From Pseudomonas sp. FEN (lineage in GTDB: Bacteria > Pseudomonadota > Gammaproteobacteria > Pseudomonadales > Pseudomonadaceae), in assembly GCF_904067045.1 (NCBI RefSeq), contig NZ_CAJFDC010000036.1, forward strand, positions 451,001 to 515,000: a stretch of DNA of 64,000 bases, read 5' to 3'. The notes below the pieces were generated by a model. That model made no database searches, was not told where the DNA came from, and was given only the letters and a program-made list of their open reading frames with translations. Below, piece by piece: positions 8,604 through 16,044 of this stretch (the first letter of the stretch is position 1; every line of letters starts with the position of its first letter). A program made the position numbers and the translations under genes.

Positions 8604-8663
8604 AATGGGCGCAGTTGCTGAGGCTGGGATTATGGAGTGCGAAGGATGACGACTGGGATCGTG

Positions 8664-9869
8664 TCACTCGAAAATCGGTCGCTGGTTACGTCGCTGGATT
8701 AGTGTGTTCAGGCCAAGTCCGGTCGTGCTCAGTAGCAGAAAGGACAAGGCGAGTGTCGCTTCGAGTGCCATTGGGCTGAGATTGACTAACGCACTGATCA
8801 GTCCGCCGCAAAGGAAAATCAATGTGTTACCTGCAGAGGCACTTGCGCCAGCTTGATCCGGGAAACTCTCCATGGCTTTTGAGGTTGCAGCTGGACGAGT
8901 GATAGTTGTACCCGCAGTGCAAACGACCATCGGTATCAATACCGTCGTCGTCGACAGACCGAGGCGATTTGACAGGTAAAATAGCATCATTCCAGCGCAA
9001 AAAATAAAGCATAGACCCACTGTTATTTGAGTGTTGGAAGTTATTCTGGTACTGAGAAACCCCGCGACGGCGCCGCCTATGATATAGGCCGCGCCGTAGA
9101 GCACCAACGTTAGTGAGAACTCGTACTCGGAGAGGTGCAGGCGCTCCATGAATATCAATGGTGAAATAACGATAAACGAAAAATGGCAGGTGAAAACCAG
9201 CGCAGCGATCAGCCAATAGCCAAGGAATTTCATATCTGTGCAGATGTGCTGATAGGCCTGGAAGATTGAACGAGAGGGGCGTTTTTCTACTGTTGTGTCC
9301 TCTAGGAGCAGGTAGGCTTTGATGAATACCAGCGCCGCGACTATGGCGAATATATAGAAACTGCCCGACCAATCCAGCCACTTCTGCAATGCGGCACCGG
9401 CCAAGGGCGACAGTGATATGAAAACACCGCTGGCAGTAACGATGAGAATGCGTAGTCGATCTCGCTCTTTGCCTTCGAATAGATCTTGGACGAGAGCCTG
9501 TGATAGTACAAAGCAACCGCATCCGAGTGCCTGGATCAGACGAAATAGTAGAAACAGACTATATTCGTCAACTAGCGTACACCCCAGCGCCCCCAGCATG
9601 GATGTCGCCATGCCGGTAAGAAGGAGCCCTTTTCGACCTATTCTATCTGATAACGGACCAATGAACAGTTGAGATATAGATATGCCGATGGCGAACAGAC
9701 TGATGGACAGGGCAATGTCGGCAGGGGAACGATTGAAATGAGAGGATAGCGAAGGAAAGGACGGGAGCAGTACATCAATTGGAAATACCCCTAGCAGTAC
9801 CATGGATAGCAAGAGTGCAATCGCCGAGATTTTTTTGTTTTTCTTTATGGCTGTATTTAGCTCAGTCAT
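8664..9869 (-). CDS. MFS drug/metabolite exporter of the Bcr/CflA type
   Basis: A 401-residue, twelve-segment major facilitator protein. The DHA1 signature is present: GPLSDRIGRKG between TM2 and TM3, a TM4 segment LFRLIQALGCGCFVLSQALVQDL, and the late GASASAGNTLIF segment typical of bicyclomycin/chloramphenicol-type exporters. The ATG overlaps the end of the AurF-like gene by 8 bp, so the two are co-translated. The likely job is to export the product of the neighbouring oxygenase, or to protect against it; the substrate is unknown. Base composition and codon use are much more AT rich than in housekeeping genes nearby, pointing to acquisition by transfer. Confidence 0.85.
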   Translation of the reverse strand: MTELNTAIKKNKKISAIALLLSMVLLGVFPIDVLLPSFPSLSSHFNRSPADIALSISLFAIGISISQLFIGPLSDRIGRKGLLLTGMATSMLGALGCTLVDEYSLFLLFRLIQALGCGCFVLSQALVQDLFEGKERDRLRILIVTASGVFISLSPLAGAALQKWLDWSGSFYIFAIVAALVFIKAYLLLEDTTVEKRPSRSIFQAYQHICTDMKFLGYWLIAALVFTCHFSFIVISPLIFMERLHLSEYEFSLTLVLYGAAYIIGGAVAGFLSTRITSNTQITVGLCFIFCAGMMLFYLSNRLGLSTTTVLIPMVVCTAGTTITRPAATSKAMESFPDQAGASASAGNTLIFLCGGLISALVNLSPMALEATLALSFLLLSTTGLGLNTLIQRRNQRPIFE

Positions 9870-10833
9870 CGATCAGGCCCGCCTCCTTGAAATGAAGCTT
9901 GTTACGTTTATTGTCGAAAACACCGGCCCTTTTCATGGCTATGAAAGTGGGAGCAGCGCTGATTCTCATACGCTGAGCCGCCGCAGATTTATTCAGGAGT
10001 GGTCGAATGATGGTGTCGGCCTGGAAAGCAGAGAAACCTGTGCTGCACAGACTCTCCCTCAACCACGGGTGATCGACTTCTGAAAAAATAAGAACGATGT
10101 CTTTTAGTAGTTTTGCTGCAAGTAGTTGCCGGTCAATCTCGAGGCTGCGCCAAAAATAGTAAAAACCGTCTGCAAAAAATCGACTGTGTCTAGCTTCATC
10201 TTCCAGATGCTGTCGTAGAACTTGGTATACGCTAGAGATTATCGTGTGGCAGGTGATGTTGAGTAGCTCTTTGGCAATAATTGTCTCCGACACAAAGCCA
10301 ATCAAGAACCATGCCAGTGGTTTGTACTCTGCATCAGTTCTGTCGATAAAATCAAATAGCAGGGTGATTCGTAGTGGCTTAAGATGTCGGTGAGGAATAT
10401 CGTAATATTCTGCCACCTGTTTGGCCATTTCATAAGAAAAAAGTGCATGATAACCCTCGTCAGTGTAGAGCTGTAAGGCGGCGGACTTCATTTCTTCGGG
10501 TATGTCGCCTGACAATTCTCCATGGATGATGGTTTCTACCGAACGATTGACGATTTTGTGTTCTAGTACGGTTGTATAGTCGAGAAAATGAATCAAGTGA
10601 TTGGCTGTGAGTTTCTGTTTGACTTTTTTATCTGTGCCTGTGATCAGCGGGTGTTGTAGGTAAGGCATAAAAGTTGGAGGGAACCAGTATTTGCTTTCCA
10701 GCTCAAACTCCAGTTCCTGCTTGGGAGGGAGAAGGCAATTATCTTTTTTATTTCTTACACTGGCTTTATTATTCCAGTCTCCCAAGGTAAAGCAGGGAGA
10801 GTTGCCCAATACGTCGGAGGCCGATGGCGTCAT
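9862..10833 (-). CDS. AurF-family diiron N-oxygenase
   Basis: A 323-residue protein related to p-aminobenzoate N-oxygenase AurF, which oxidises amino groups toward hydroxylamines or nitro groups in natural-product pathways. All seven expected iron ligands can be placed by spacing: Glu91, Glu126 and His129 (in YTDEGYHALF), Glu183 (in VSETII), and His209, Glu213, His216 (in QHLEDEARHSRFF), matching AurF E101, E136, H139, E196, H223, E227 and H230. The enzyme therefore looks intact. I chose the ATG at 10833, which overlaps the stop of the SagB-type fragment (ATGA), over one at 10905 inside that fragment. It is followed without a gap by the exporter gene. Substrate unknown; family assignment by eye. 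Confidence 0.8.
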   Translation of the reverse strand: MTPSASDVLGNSPCFTLGDWNNKASVRNKKDNCLLPPKQELEFELESKYWFPPTFMPYLQHPLITGTDKKVKQKLTANHLIHFLDYTTVLEHKIVNRSVETIIHGELSGDIPEEMKSAALQLYTDEGYHALFSYEMAKQVAEYYDIPHRHLKPLRITLLFDFIDRTDAEYKPLAWFLIGFVSETIIAKELLNITCHTIISSVYQVLRQHLEDEARHSRFFADGFYYFWRSLEIDRQLLAAKLLKDIVLIFSEVDHPWLRESLCSTGFSAFQADTIIRPLLNKSAAAQRMRISAAPTFIAMKRAGVFDNKRNKLHFKEAGLIDD

Positions 10834-11063
10834 TCTTGAACACTCCGTTCTTTGATCAGCGCGCGGAGTGCTTCGCACTGGGCTTCTGCATCGCCCTTTC
10901 CACATCCTACAAAAAATAAGACTTGTTCAGGATTATTTTCCAGTCCTAGCAAATCCTCGATTTGTTCATCAGTCATAGCGCCAGTCAACCAGGTTTTTAG
11001 TCTGAGTGCAGTGGCGACCAATTGGAACGTTTGGGTGATGTGACCTGTTTCGACACCAGGCAG
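10830..11063 (-). pseudogene. C-terminal fragment of a SagB/nitroreductase-type oxidoreductase
   Basis: An open frame of 77 codons without a plausible start; it follows an in-frame TAA at 11064-11066. It encodes PGVETGHITQTFQLVATAL, then a LGLENN..LFFVGCGKG tail. This is the conserved end of FMN-dependent SagB/McbC-type dehydrogenases (GH..Q...L.A.AL, then the V.VG.G end). Full proteins of this kind are about 200 residues or more, so most of the gene is gone. Its TGA overlaps the AurF-like ATG, which shows it was once the upstream gene of this operon. Such enzymes usually oxidise azolines to azoles in peptide natural products. Confidence 0.65.
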
Positions 11064-11107
11064 TTAAGGTTGGCGATTTTTTTACATTCAAGATTGATTG
11101 TTTTCAT
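10997..11107 (-). CDS. Short ORF (36 aa) overlapping the SagB-type fragment; possible truncated leader peptide
   Basis: An ATG with GGAG about 8 nt upstream opens a 36-codon frame starting MKTINLECKKIANLNCLVSK. After about 16 codons it runs, in another frame, into the sequence that codes for the oxidoreductase tail, so its second half is probably out-of-frame junk. The start context is good, so this was the beginning of a real gene before a deletion fused it to the oxidoreductase remnant. It could be the leader of a peptide precursor, given two cysteines and the enzyme types next to it, but that is speculation. Confidence 0.3.
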   Translation of the reverse strand: MKTINLECKKIANLNCLVSKQVTSPKRSNWSPLHSD

Positions 11108-11389
11108 GGTTATTACTCCATTCTGCTTTTGAGTTGGATAGTTGGTGCTTCCGGGGTTAGTCATTTTTGAAATGACTGTTCTCAATAGTAGTTTGGTTGT
11201 GGTTGTTGGCAAGGGAAAGCTAAGTGGGAAATTTCTAGGAATTTTGTAAGAGGTGTCTTTGGGGTGTAGGAGGCTTTGTATGTGTTTGTTGTTGGTGCAA
11301 GTCTGCGTCTATATGTTATTTGGGGGGGTGATTGAACTGGACGCTTTTGTAATGAAAGAGGATAAGTCGGATATTTAACGAGTCCTGTG
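11108..11389. other. AT-rich intergenic region, probable promoter of the AurF/MFS operon
   Basis: About 280 bp with long T- and G-rich runs on the + strand and no convincing gene. The operon of the oxygenase and exporter must start here on the minus strand. I see no clear palindromic operator. The right border meets the rlmI terminator at 11390, where composition returns to the genome norm. Confidence 0.4.
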
Positions 11390-11413
11390 GCGCGGAGCGG
11401 GGCTGCTCCGCGC
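11390..11413 (-). terminator. Hairpin terminator of rlmI
   Basis: A perfect 9-bp stem, GCGCGGAGC / GCTCCGCGC, with a 6-nt loop, lies 11 bp past the rlmI stop. There is no T tract, so it may be a weak or Rho-assisted end. The corresponding place beside the duplicated rlmI tail (about 8465-8500) does not keep this stem, which helps define the duplication border. Confidence 0.65.
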
Positions 11414-11423
11414 TACGGTAAAA

Positions 11424-12620
11424 TCAGCTGTTAGGTAGCAAGCGACAAGTAATGCTCTTGATATAGCGCGTCTCCGGGATCGCCGGGTGTACCGGATGGT
11501 CCGGGCCCTGGCCGCCGCGTTCCAGCAGTTGGATATTGCGGTCCAGGTGACGGGCGCTGGTCAGCAGGATGTTCTGCAGGTCATCTTCCGGCAAATGCAT
11601 CGAGCACGAGGCGCTGACCAGGATGCCGTCCTTGCTCAGCAGGCGCATGGCCTGCTCGTTCAGGCGGCGGTAGGCGCCTTCGCCGTTCTTCAGGTCTTTC
11701 TTGCGCTTGATGAAGGCGGGCGGGTCGGCGACGATCACGTCGAAACGCTCTTCGGAGGCCTTCAGTTCCTTCAGGGCTTCGAACACGTCGCCTTCGATGT
11801 AGGTCATCTTCTCGGCAAAGCCGTTCAACGCCGCGTTGCGTTCGACACCGTCCAGGGCAAAGGCCGAGGCATCGACGCAGAACACTTCGCTGGCGCCGAA
11901 CGCTGCCGCCTGCACGCCCCAGCCGCCGATATAGCTGAACAGGTCGAGCACCCGCTTGCCCTTGGCATACGGCGCCAGGCGCGCACGGTTCATGCGGTGG
12001 TCGTAGAACCAGCCGGTTTTCTGACCTTCCATCACTGGCGCTTCGAATTTCACGCCGTTCTCTTCCAGTGCCACCCACTCCGGCACCAGGCCGAACACGG
12101 TTTCCACGTAACGCTCCAGACCTTCGGCATCGCGGGCCGCGGAGTCGTTCTTGAACAGGATGCCGCTCGGTTTCAGGACCTGGACCAGCGCCGCGATCAC
12201 TTCATCCTTGTGCTGTTCCATGGCCGCCGAGGCGAGCTGGACCACCAGGATATCGCCGAATCGATCCACCACCAGCCCCGGCAGCAGGTCGGAATCACCG
12301 TAGACCAGGCGATAGAACGGCTTGTCGAACAACCGCTCGCGCAGTGACAGCGCGACGTTGAGGCGGTGCACCAGCAGCGACTTGTCCAGCGGCAACTTGA
12401 TGTCGCGCGACAGCAGGCGGGCGCAGATCAGGTTGTTCGGGCTCATGGCGACGATGCCCAGCGGCTTGCCCCCGGCGGCTTCCAGTACGGCCTGGTCGCC
12501 GGCCTTGAAGCCATGGAGCGGGGTGGCCGCCACGTCGATTTCGTTGCTGTAGACCCACAGGTGACCGGCGCGCAGGCGTCGGTCGGCGTTGGCTTTGAGG
12601 CGTAGGCTAGGCAGGGACAT
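11424..12620 (-). CDS. rlmI: 23S rRNA (cytosine-C5)-methyltransferase RlmI-type
   Basis: A 398-residue class I SAM-dependent rRNA methyltransferase; RlmI makes m5C1962 in 23S rRNA. The N-terminal PUA-like domain begins SLRLKANADRRLRAGHLWVYSNEID. The SAM-binding motif is VLDLFSYIGGWGVQAAAFGA near residue 225, and motif IV is VIVADPPAF near 290, followed by SCSMHLPEDD with the candidate catalytic cysteine. The ATG at 12620 follows a purine-rich stretch. Its last ~109 bp are duplicated at 8501-8603. The divergent HDOD gene lies 145 bp to its right. Confidence 0.9.
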   Translation of the reverse strand: MSLPSLRLKANADRRLRAGHLWVYSNEIDVAATPLHGFKAGDQAVLEAAGGKPLGIVAMSPNNLICARLLSRDIKLPLDKSLLVHRLNVALSLRERLFDKPFYRLVYGDSDLLPGLVVDRFGDILVVQLASAAMEQHKDEVIAALVQVLKPSGILFKNDSAARDAEGLERYVETVFGLVPEWVALEENGVKFEAPVMEGQKTGWFYDHRMNRARLAPYAKGKRVLDLFSYIGGWGVQAAAFGASEVFCVDASAFALDGVERNAALNGFAEKMTYIEGDVFEALKELKASEERFDVIVADPPAFIKRKKDLKNGEGAYRRLNEQAMRLLSKDGILVSASCSMHLPEDDLQNILLTSARHLDRNIQLLERGGQGPDHPVHPAIPETRYIKSITCRLLPNS

Positions 12621-12765
12621 GACGTCGCTCCGGGGAAAAAAGAGCGGAATTATAGCGGGAGTTCAGGGGGATCGTGTCGTCATGTTTCGTGTAAGCGATT
12701 GTACACTCGGCACATGGGGTAAAAAAATTCCGCTAGAATCCCTCACTCGCCCGGAGTGTGTACCC

Positions 12766-13632
12766 ATGTCCCAAGAACTTTCAGCCGAACAGATCCAGCA
12801 GGCCCTGCAAGGCATCAGCGTGCCGCCTCAGCCGCAAATCATGGTGGATTTGCAGATGGAGCAGTACATGCCCGACCCGGACCTGGAAGTGATTGCCCGG
12901 CTGATCAGCCAGGACCCCGGCCTCTCCGGCGCGTTGCTGAAAATCGTCAACTCGCCCTATTACGGCCTGTCGAACAAGATCGCGTCGATCCAGCGCGCGG
13001 TGAATCTGCTGGGCAGCCGTTCGATCATCAACCTGATCAACGCGCAGTCGATCAAGGGCGAGATGGCCGACGAGACCATCGTGACCCTCAATCGCTTCTG
13101 GGACACCGCCCAGGACGTGGCCATGACCAGCCTGACCCTGGCCAAGCGTACCGGCGCACAAGCAGTCGATGAGTCCTATGCCCTGGGACTGTTCCACGAT
13201 TGTGGCATTCCGCTGATGATCAAGCGTTTCCCCGACTATATGCCAGTGCTGGAGCGGGCTTATGCCAATGCCGGCCCGGAGAAGCGGGTGGTGGACACGG
13301 AAAACGAAGAGCTGAACACCAACCATGCGGTGGTCGGCTACTACACGGCCAAATCCTGGCGCCTGCCGGAGCACGTGACCAACGCCATTGCCAATCACCA
13401 CAACGCCCTGGCAATCTTCAGCGACGAGTCGACCCGCAACAGCCAGTTGAAGAACCTGCTGGCGATCCTGAAAATGGCCGAACACATCTGCGCCTCCCAT
13501 CGGGTACTGGGCAACCAGACCGAAGACCACGAATGGAATGCCGTCGGCCCGCTGGTGCTCGATTATGTCGGACTGTCCGACTATGACTTCGAAAACCTCA
13601 GAGAGAACATTCGCGAACTCGGTGCTCACTAA
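12766..13632 (+). CDS. HDOD domain protein
   Basis: A 288-residue protein that is almost entirely one HDOD domain (a catalytically altered HD fold used in signalling and stress or virulence control). The segment LISQDPGLSGALLKIVNSPYYG near residue 45 and the AVNLLG helix are typical. It retains LFHDCG near residue 145 and NHHNAL near 205, so some HD metal ligands remain, but the full phosphodiesterase set is not evident. I use the ATG at 12766; an upstream in-frame start at 12589 lies inside rlmI and is not credible. Monocistronic, divergent from rlmI. No partner signalling domain is present. Confidence 0.85.
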   Translation: MSQELSAEQIQQALQGISVPPQPQIMVDLQMEQYMPDPDLEVIARLISQDPGLSGALLKIVNSPYYGLSNKIASIQRAVNLLGSRSIINLINAQSIKGEMADETIVTLNRFWDTAQDVAMTSLTLAKRTGAQAVDESYALGLFHDCGIPLMIKRFPDYMPVLERAYANAGPEKRVVDTENEELNTNHAVVGYYTAKSWRLPEHVTNAIANHHNALAIFSDESTRNSQLKNLLAILKMAEHICASHRVLGNQTEDHEWNAVGPLVLDYVGLSDYDFENLRENIRELGAH

Positions 13633-13681
13633 GCGTCCTGACGCTGTCATCGAGCCCGTTATCGCCTGACCTGGGGTCGCC

Positions 13682-14494
13682 ATGCCTGAATTACCTGAAG
13701 TCGAAACCACCCGGCGCGGTATCGCGCCCCATCTGGAAGGCCAGCGGGTCAGCCGGGTGATCGTGCGCGACCGGCGGCTACGCTGGCCGATCCCGGAAGA
13801 TCTCGATGTGCGCCTGTCCGGGCAACGCATCGTGCTGGTGGAGCGACGGGCCAAGTACCTGTTGATCAACGCCGAGGTCGGGACGCTGATCAGCCATCTG
13901 GGCATGTCGGGCAATCTACGGTTGGTGGAGGCTGGTTTGCCGGCGGCCAAGCATGAGCATGTGGATATCGAACTGGAGTCCGGGTTGGCCCTGCGCTACA
14001 CCGATCCACGGCGGTTCGGGGCGATGCTCTGGAGCCTGGACCCGCTCAATCACGAGTTGCTCGCGCGCCTGGGGCCGGAGCCATTGACCGAACTGTTCGA
14101 CGGTGAACGGTTGTTCCAGCTGTCGCGCAAGCGCTCCATGGCGGTTAAGCCGTTCATCATGGATAACGCGGTGGTGGTGGGGGTCGGCAATATCTACGCG
14201 ACCGAGGCGCTGTTCGCCGCCGGCATTGATCCACGCCGCGAGGCCGGGGGTATCTCGCGCGGGCGTTATCTCGCGCTGGCGATCGAAATCAAGCGCATCC
14301 TCGCGGCGGCCATTGAGCGTGGCGGTACGACCTTGCGCGACTTTATCGGCGGCGACGGCCAGCCCGGCTACTTCCAGCAGGAACTGTTCGTCTACGGGCG
14401 TGGTGGCGAACACTGCAAGGTCTGTGGCAGCGGCTTGCGCGAAATTCGCCTGGGGCAGCGGGCCAGCGTGTACTGCCCGCGCTGCCAGAGCTGA
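13682..14494 (+). CDS. mutM: Formamidopyrimidine-DNA glycosylase
   Basis: Bifunctional base-excision repair enzyme that removes 8-oxoguanine and formamidopyrimidines and cleaves the abasic site. The 270-residue product begins MPELPEVETTRRG, in which Pro1 is the Schiff-base nucleophile after Met removal and Glu2 assists. The helix-two-turn-helix part holds VGVGNIYATEALF. The C-terminal zinc finger has four cysteines (CKVCGSG and YCPRC). Length and ends match the family exactly. It stands alone between the HDOD gene and a small membrane-protein gene. Confidence 0.97.
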   Translation: MPELPEVETTRRGIAPHLEGQRVSRVIVRDRRLRWPIPEDLDVRLSGQRIVLVERRAKYLLINAEVGTLISHLGMSGNLRLVEAGLPAAKHEHVDIELESGLALRYTDPRRFGAMLWSLDPLNHELLARLGPEPLTELFDGERLFQLSRKRSMAVKPFIMDNAVVVGVGNIYATEALFAAGIDPRREAGGISRGRYLALAIEIKRILAAAIERGGTTLRDFIGGDGQPGYFQQELFVYGRGGEHCKVCGSGLREIRLGQRASVYCPRCQS

Positions 14495-14495
14495 C

Positions 14496-14523
14496 CTGAC
14501 AAGCGTGCGGACGCTGTTATAGT
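14496..14523 (+). promoter_or_regulatory. Candidate sigma-70 promoter with a palindromic spacer
   Basis: CTGACA (14496-14501) and TATAGT (14518-14523) are separated by 16 bp, ahead of the small exported-protein gene at 14564. The spacer is itself an inverted repeat, AGCGT-GCGG-ACGCT (14502-14515), which could be an operator or the tail hairpin of mutM. The assignment is by consensus only. Confidence 0.5.
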
Positions 14524-14563
14524 TAAGACTTTGCCATCCATTGCTTTGCTGAAGGATAGTGCC

Positions 14564-14902
14564 ATGAACCCGTTTCGCACCCTGGCCCTGGTTGTGGCCC
14601 TGAGTTTTGGTCTGCAAGCATTGCCGGCTCTGGCGGACGATGGCGGCAGCGGCGACCCGACCTACAGGATCCAGAATCCGCCGGCCTACGCGATGATCGC
14701 CGATATGATCATCGCCCGTCCCTTGCTGGTGGGCGCGACCCTGGTCGGTACGGCGGTGTTCGTGGTGTCGTTGCCGTTTACCGCATTCGGTGGTGTCGAT
14801 GGCATGGGCAAGGCGGGCAAGTCGCTGGTGCTCGCCCCCGGGAAGGCGGCCTTTGCCCGTTGCCTGGGCTGCACGGCCGAAGGTTTCAACGGCGACCAGT
14901 AA
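14564..14902 (+). CDS. Small exported or membrane protein of unknown function
   Basis: A 112-residue protein with a signal peptide (MNPFRTLALVVALSFGLQALPALA) followed by a short soluble part, a hydrophobic segment RPLLVGATLVGTAVFVVSLPF near residues 50-72, and a C-terminus with two cysteines (RCLGCTAEG). Homologues in pseudomonads are sometimes called multidrug transporters, which the size does not support. GAAGGA sits 7 nt before the ATG. It faces the ferredoxin gene, with a REP doublet between them. Function unknown. Confidence 0.7.
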   Translation: MNPFRTLALVVALSFGLQALPALADDGGSGDPTYRIQNPPAYAMIADMIIARPLLVGATLVGTAVFVVSLPFTAFGGVDGMGKAGKSLVLAPGKAAFARCLGCTAEGFNGDQ

Positions 14903-14922
14903 GCTGGCGCGGTGTCAGTGAC

Positions 14923-15045
14923 GGCCCTTTCGCGGCGGTCCGGCGTCCCGACAAGCTCCGCTCCCACAATATTTGAGTCCAGCCCGGATATTGTGCACGG
15001 CACAACACCTGTGGGAGCGGAGCTTGCCCGCGAAAAGGGCCTTGG
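14923..15045. repeat. Paired REP element (GTGGGAGCGGAGC family)
   Basis: An inverted pair: ACAAGCTCCGCTCCCACAAT on the left and TGTGGGAGCGGAGCTTGCCC on the right. The outer ends also match (GGCCCTTTCGCGG against CCGCGAAAAGGGCC). It lies between convergent genes. This is a second sequence family, distinct from the GTGGCGAG doublets in this window. Confidence 0.82.
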
Positions 15046-15059
15046 ATTCGCTACAACGC

Positions 15060-15311
15060 TCAAGCCTTACCGGTGATCTTCCGGTATTTGACCATCAACT
15101 CGGCTTCGGTTTCCGGGTGGGCTTCATCCAGTGGGATGCAGTCCACCGGGCAGACCTGCTGGCATTGCGGTTCGTCGTAATGGCCGACGCACTGGGTGCA
15201 CAGGTTCGGGTCGATCACGTAGATCTCTTCGCCTTGGGAAATGGCGGCGTTCGGGCACTCGGGTTCGCAGACGTCGCAGTTGATGCAATCGTCGGTGATG
15301 ATCAGGGACAT
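15060..15311 (-). CDS. yfhL: YfhL-type 2[4Fe-4S] ferredoxin
   Basis: An 83-residue electron carrier with two cluster motifs: CINCDVCEPECP near residues 9-20, and CTQCVGHYDEPQCQQVCPVDC near 38-58. The second has the insertion between its cysteines and the C-terminal extension typical of the Allochromatium/YfhL type of low-potential ferredoxin. I use the ATG at 15311 (MSLIITDDC), the usual start; the longer frame to 15398 has no support. It lies directly downstream of coaD in the same direction, as in P. aeruginosa (Fdx1). Confidence 0.92.
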   Translation of the reverse strand: MSLIITDDCINCDVCEPECPNAAISQGEEIYVIDPNLCTQCVGHYDEPQCQQVCPVDCIPLDEAHPETEAELMVKYRKITGKA

Positions 15312-15447
15312 GGGCACTCCGGCCCGGACGACAGGTCCGGGCGACATGAAAACTAATGCGCCAATTGTGCCGCATTGACGCGCACAGTGCACGCGCACGC
15401 GACGGGGCGGCCGTAATAGCCGCCTTCGAGCGTGCCTGCGCGGGGCG

Positions 15448-15927
15448 CTATTTCTTGAAGCGCAGGGTCAGCGCGTCGGCCACGGCCGGGTGGACGAACT
15501 TGGTGATATCACCGCCCAGGGCCGCGATTTCACGGACCAAAGTCGACGAAATGAATGAATAACGCTCCGATGGCGTGAGAAACAGGCTCTCGACGTCCGG
15601 GGCCAGTTGGCGATTCATGTTCGCCAGCTGGAACTCATATTCGAAGTCCGATACGGCGCGTAGACCGCGCAGGAACACGTTGGCGTTCTGTTCCTTGGCG
15701 AAATGCGCCAGCAGGGTGGAAAACCCCACCACTTCCACGTTGGGCAGGTGCTTGGTGACCTCGCGGGCCAGTTCCACACGTTGCTCCAGCGGGAACAGCG
15801 GGTTTTTCTTCGGGCTGGCGGCCACGGCGATGATCACGTGGTCGAACAGGCGCGCGGCGCGCTCGACCAGATCGCCATGGCCCTTGGTAATCGGGTCGAA
15901 GGTACCTGGGTACAACACTCGGTTCAT
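15448..15927 (-). CDS. coaD: Phosphopantetheine adenylyltransferase
   Basis: Catalyses the fourth step of coenzyme A synthesis, 4'-phosphopantetheine plus ATP to dephospho-CoA. The 159-residue protein shows the nucleotidyltransferase motif YPGTFDPITKGHGDL at residues 5-19 (the T/HxGH motif) and the late ISSTLVREIAALGG signature near 129. Start at 15927 (MNRVLYPGTFDP) as in homologues. Likely transcribed with the ferredoxin gene that follows after 136 bp. Confidence 0.96.
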   Translation of the reverse strand: MNRVLYPGTFDPITKGHGDLVERAARLFDHVIIAVAASPKKNPLFPLEQRVELAREVTKHLPNVEVVGFSTLLAHFAKEQNANVFLRGLRAVSDFEYEFQLANMNRQLAPDVESLFLTPSERYSFISSTLVREIAALGGDITKFVHPAVADALTLRFKK

Positions 15928-16044
15928 CGCGTCGTCCTGGCGGGTGTCCGTTTGCGGGAGTCGGATGGTAGCGCAGCCTTCCCGGTCGGCCAAGTCGGGA
16001 TACTGGGAAGAAGGCACTATAGATGTGGCGAATAGTCCTCTTTT

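Noticed and set aside
10833..10905. Upstream ATG for the AurF-like gene at 10905
   Set aside because: It lies within the SagB-type remnant, adds a basic stretch with no family match, and the ATG at 10833 has the ATGA overlap expected in this operon.
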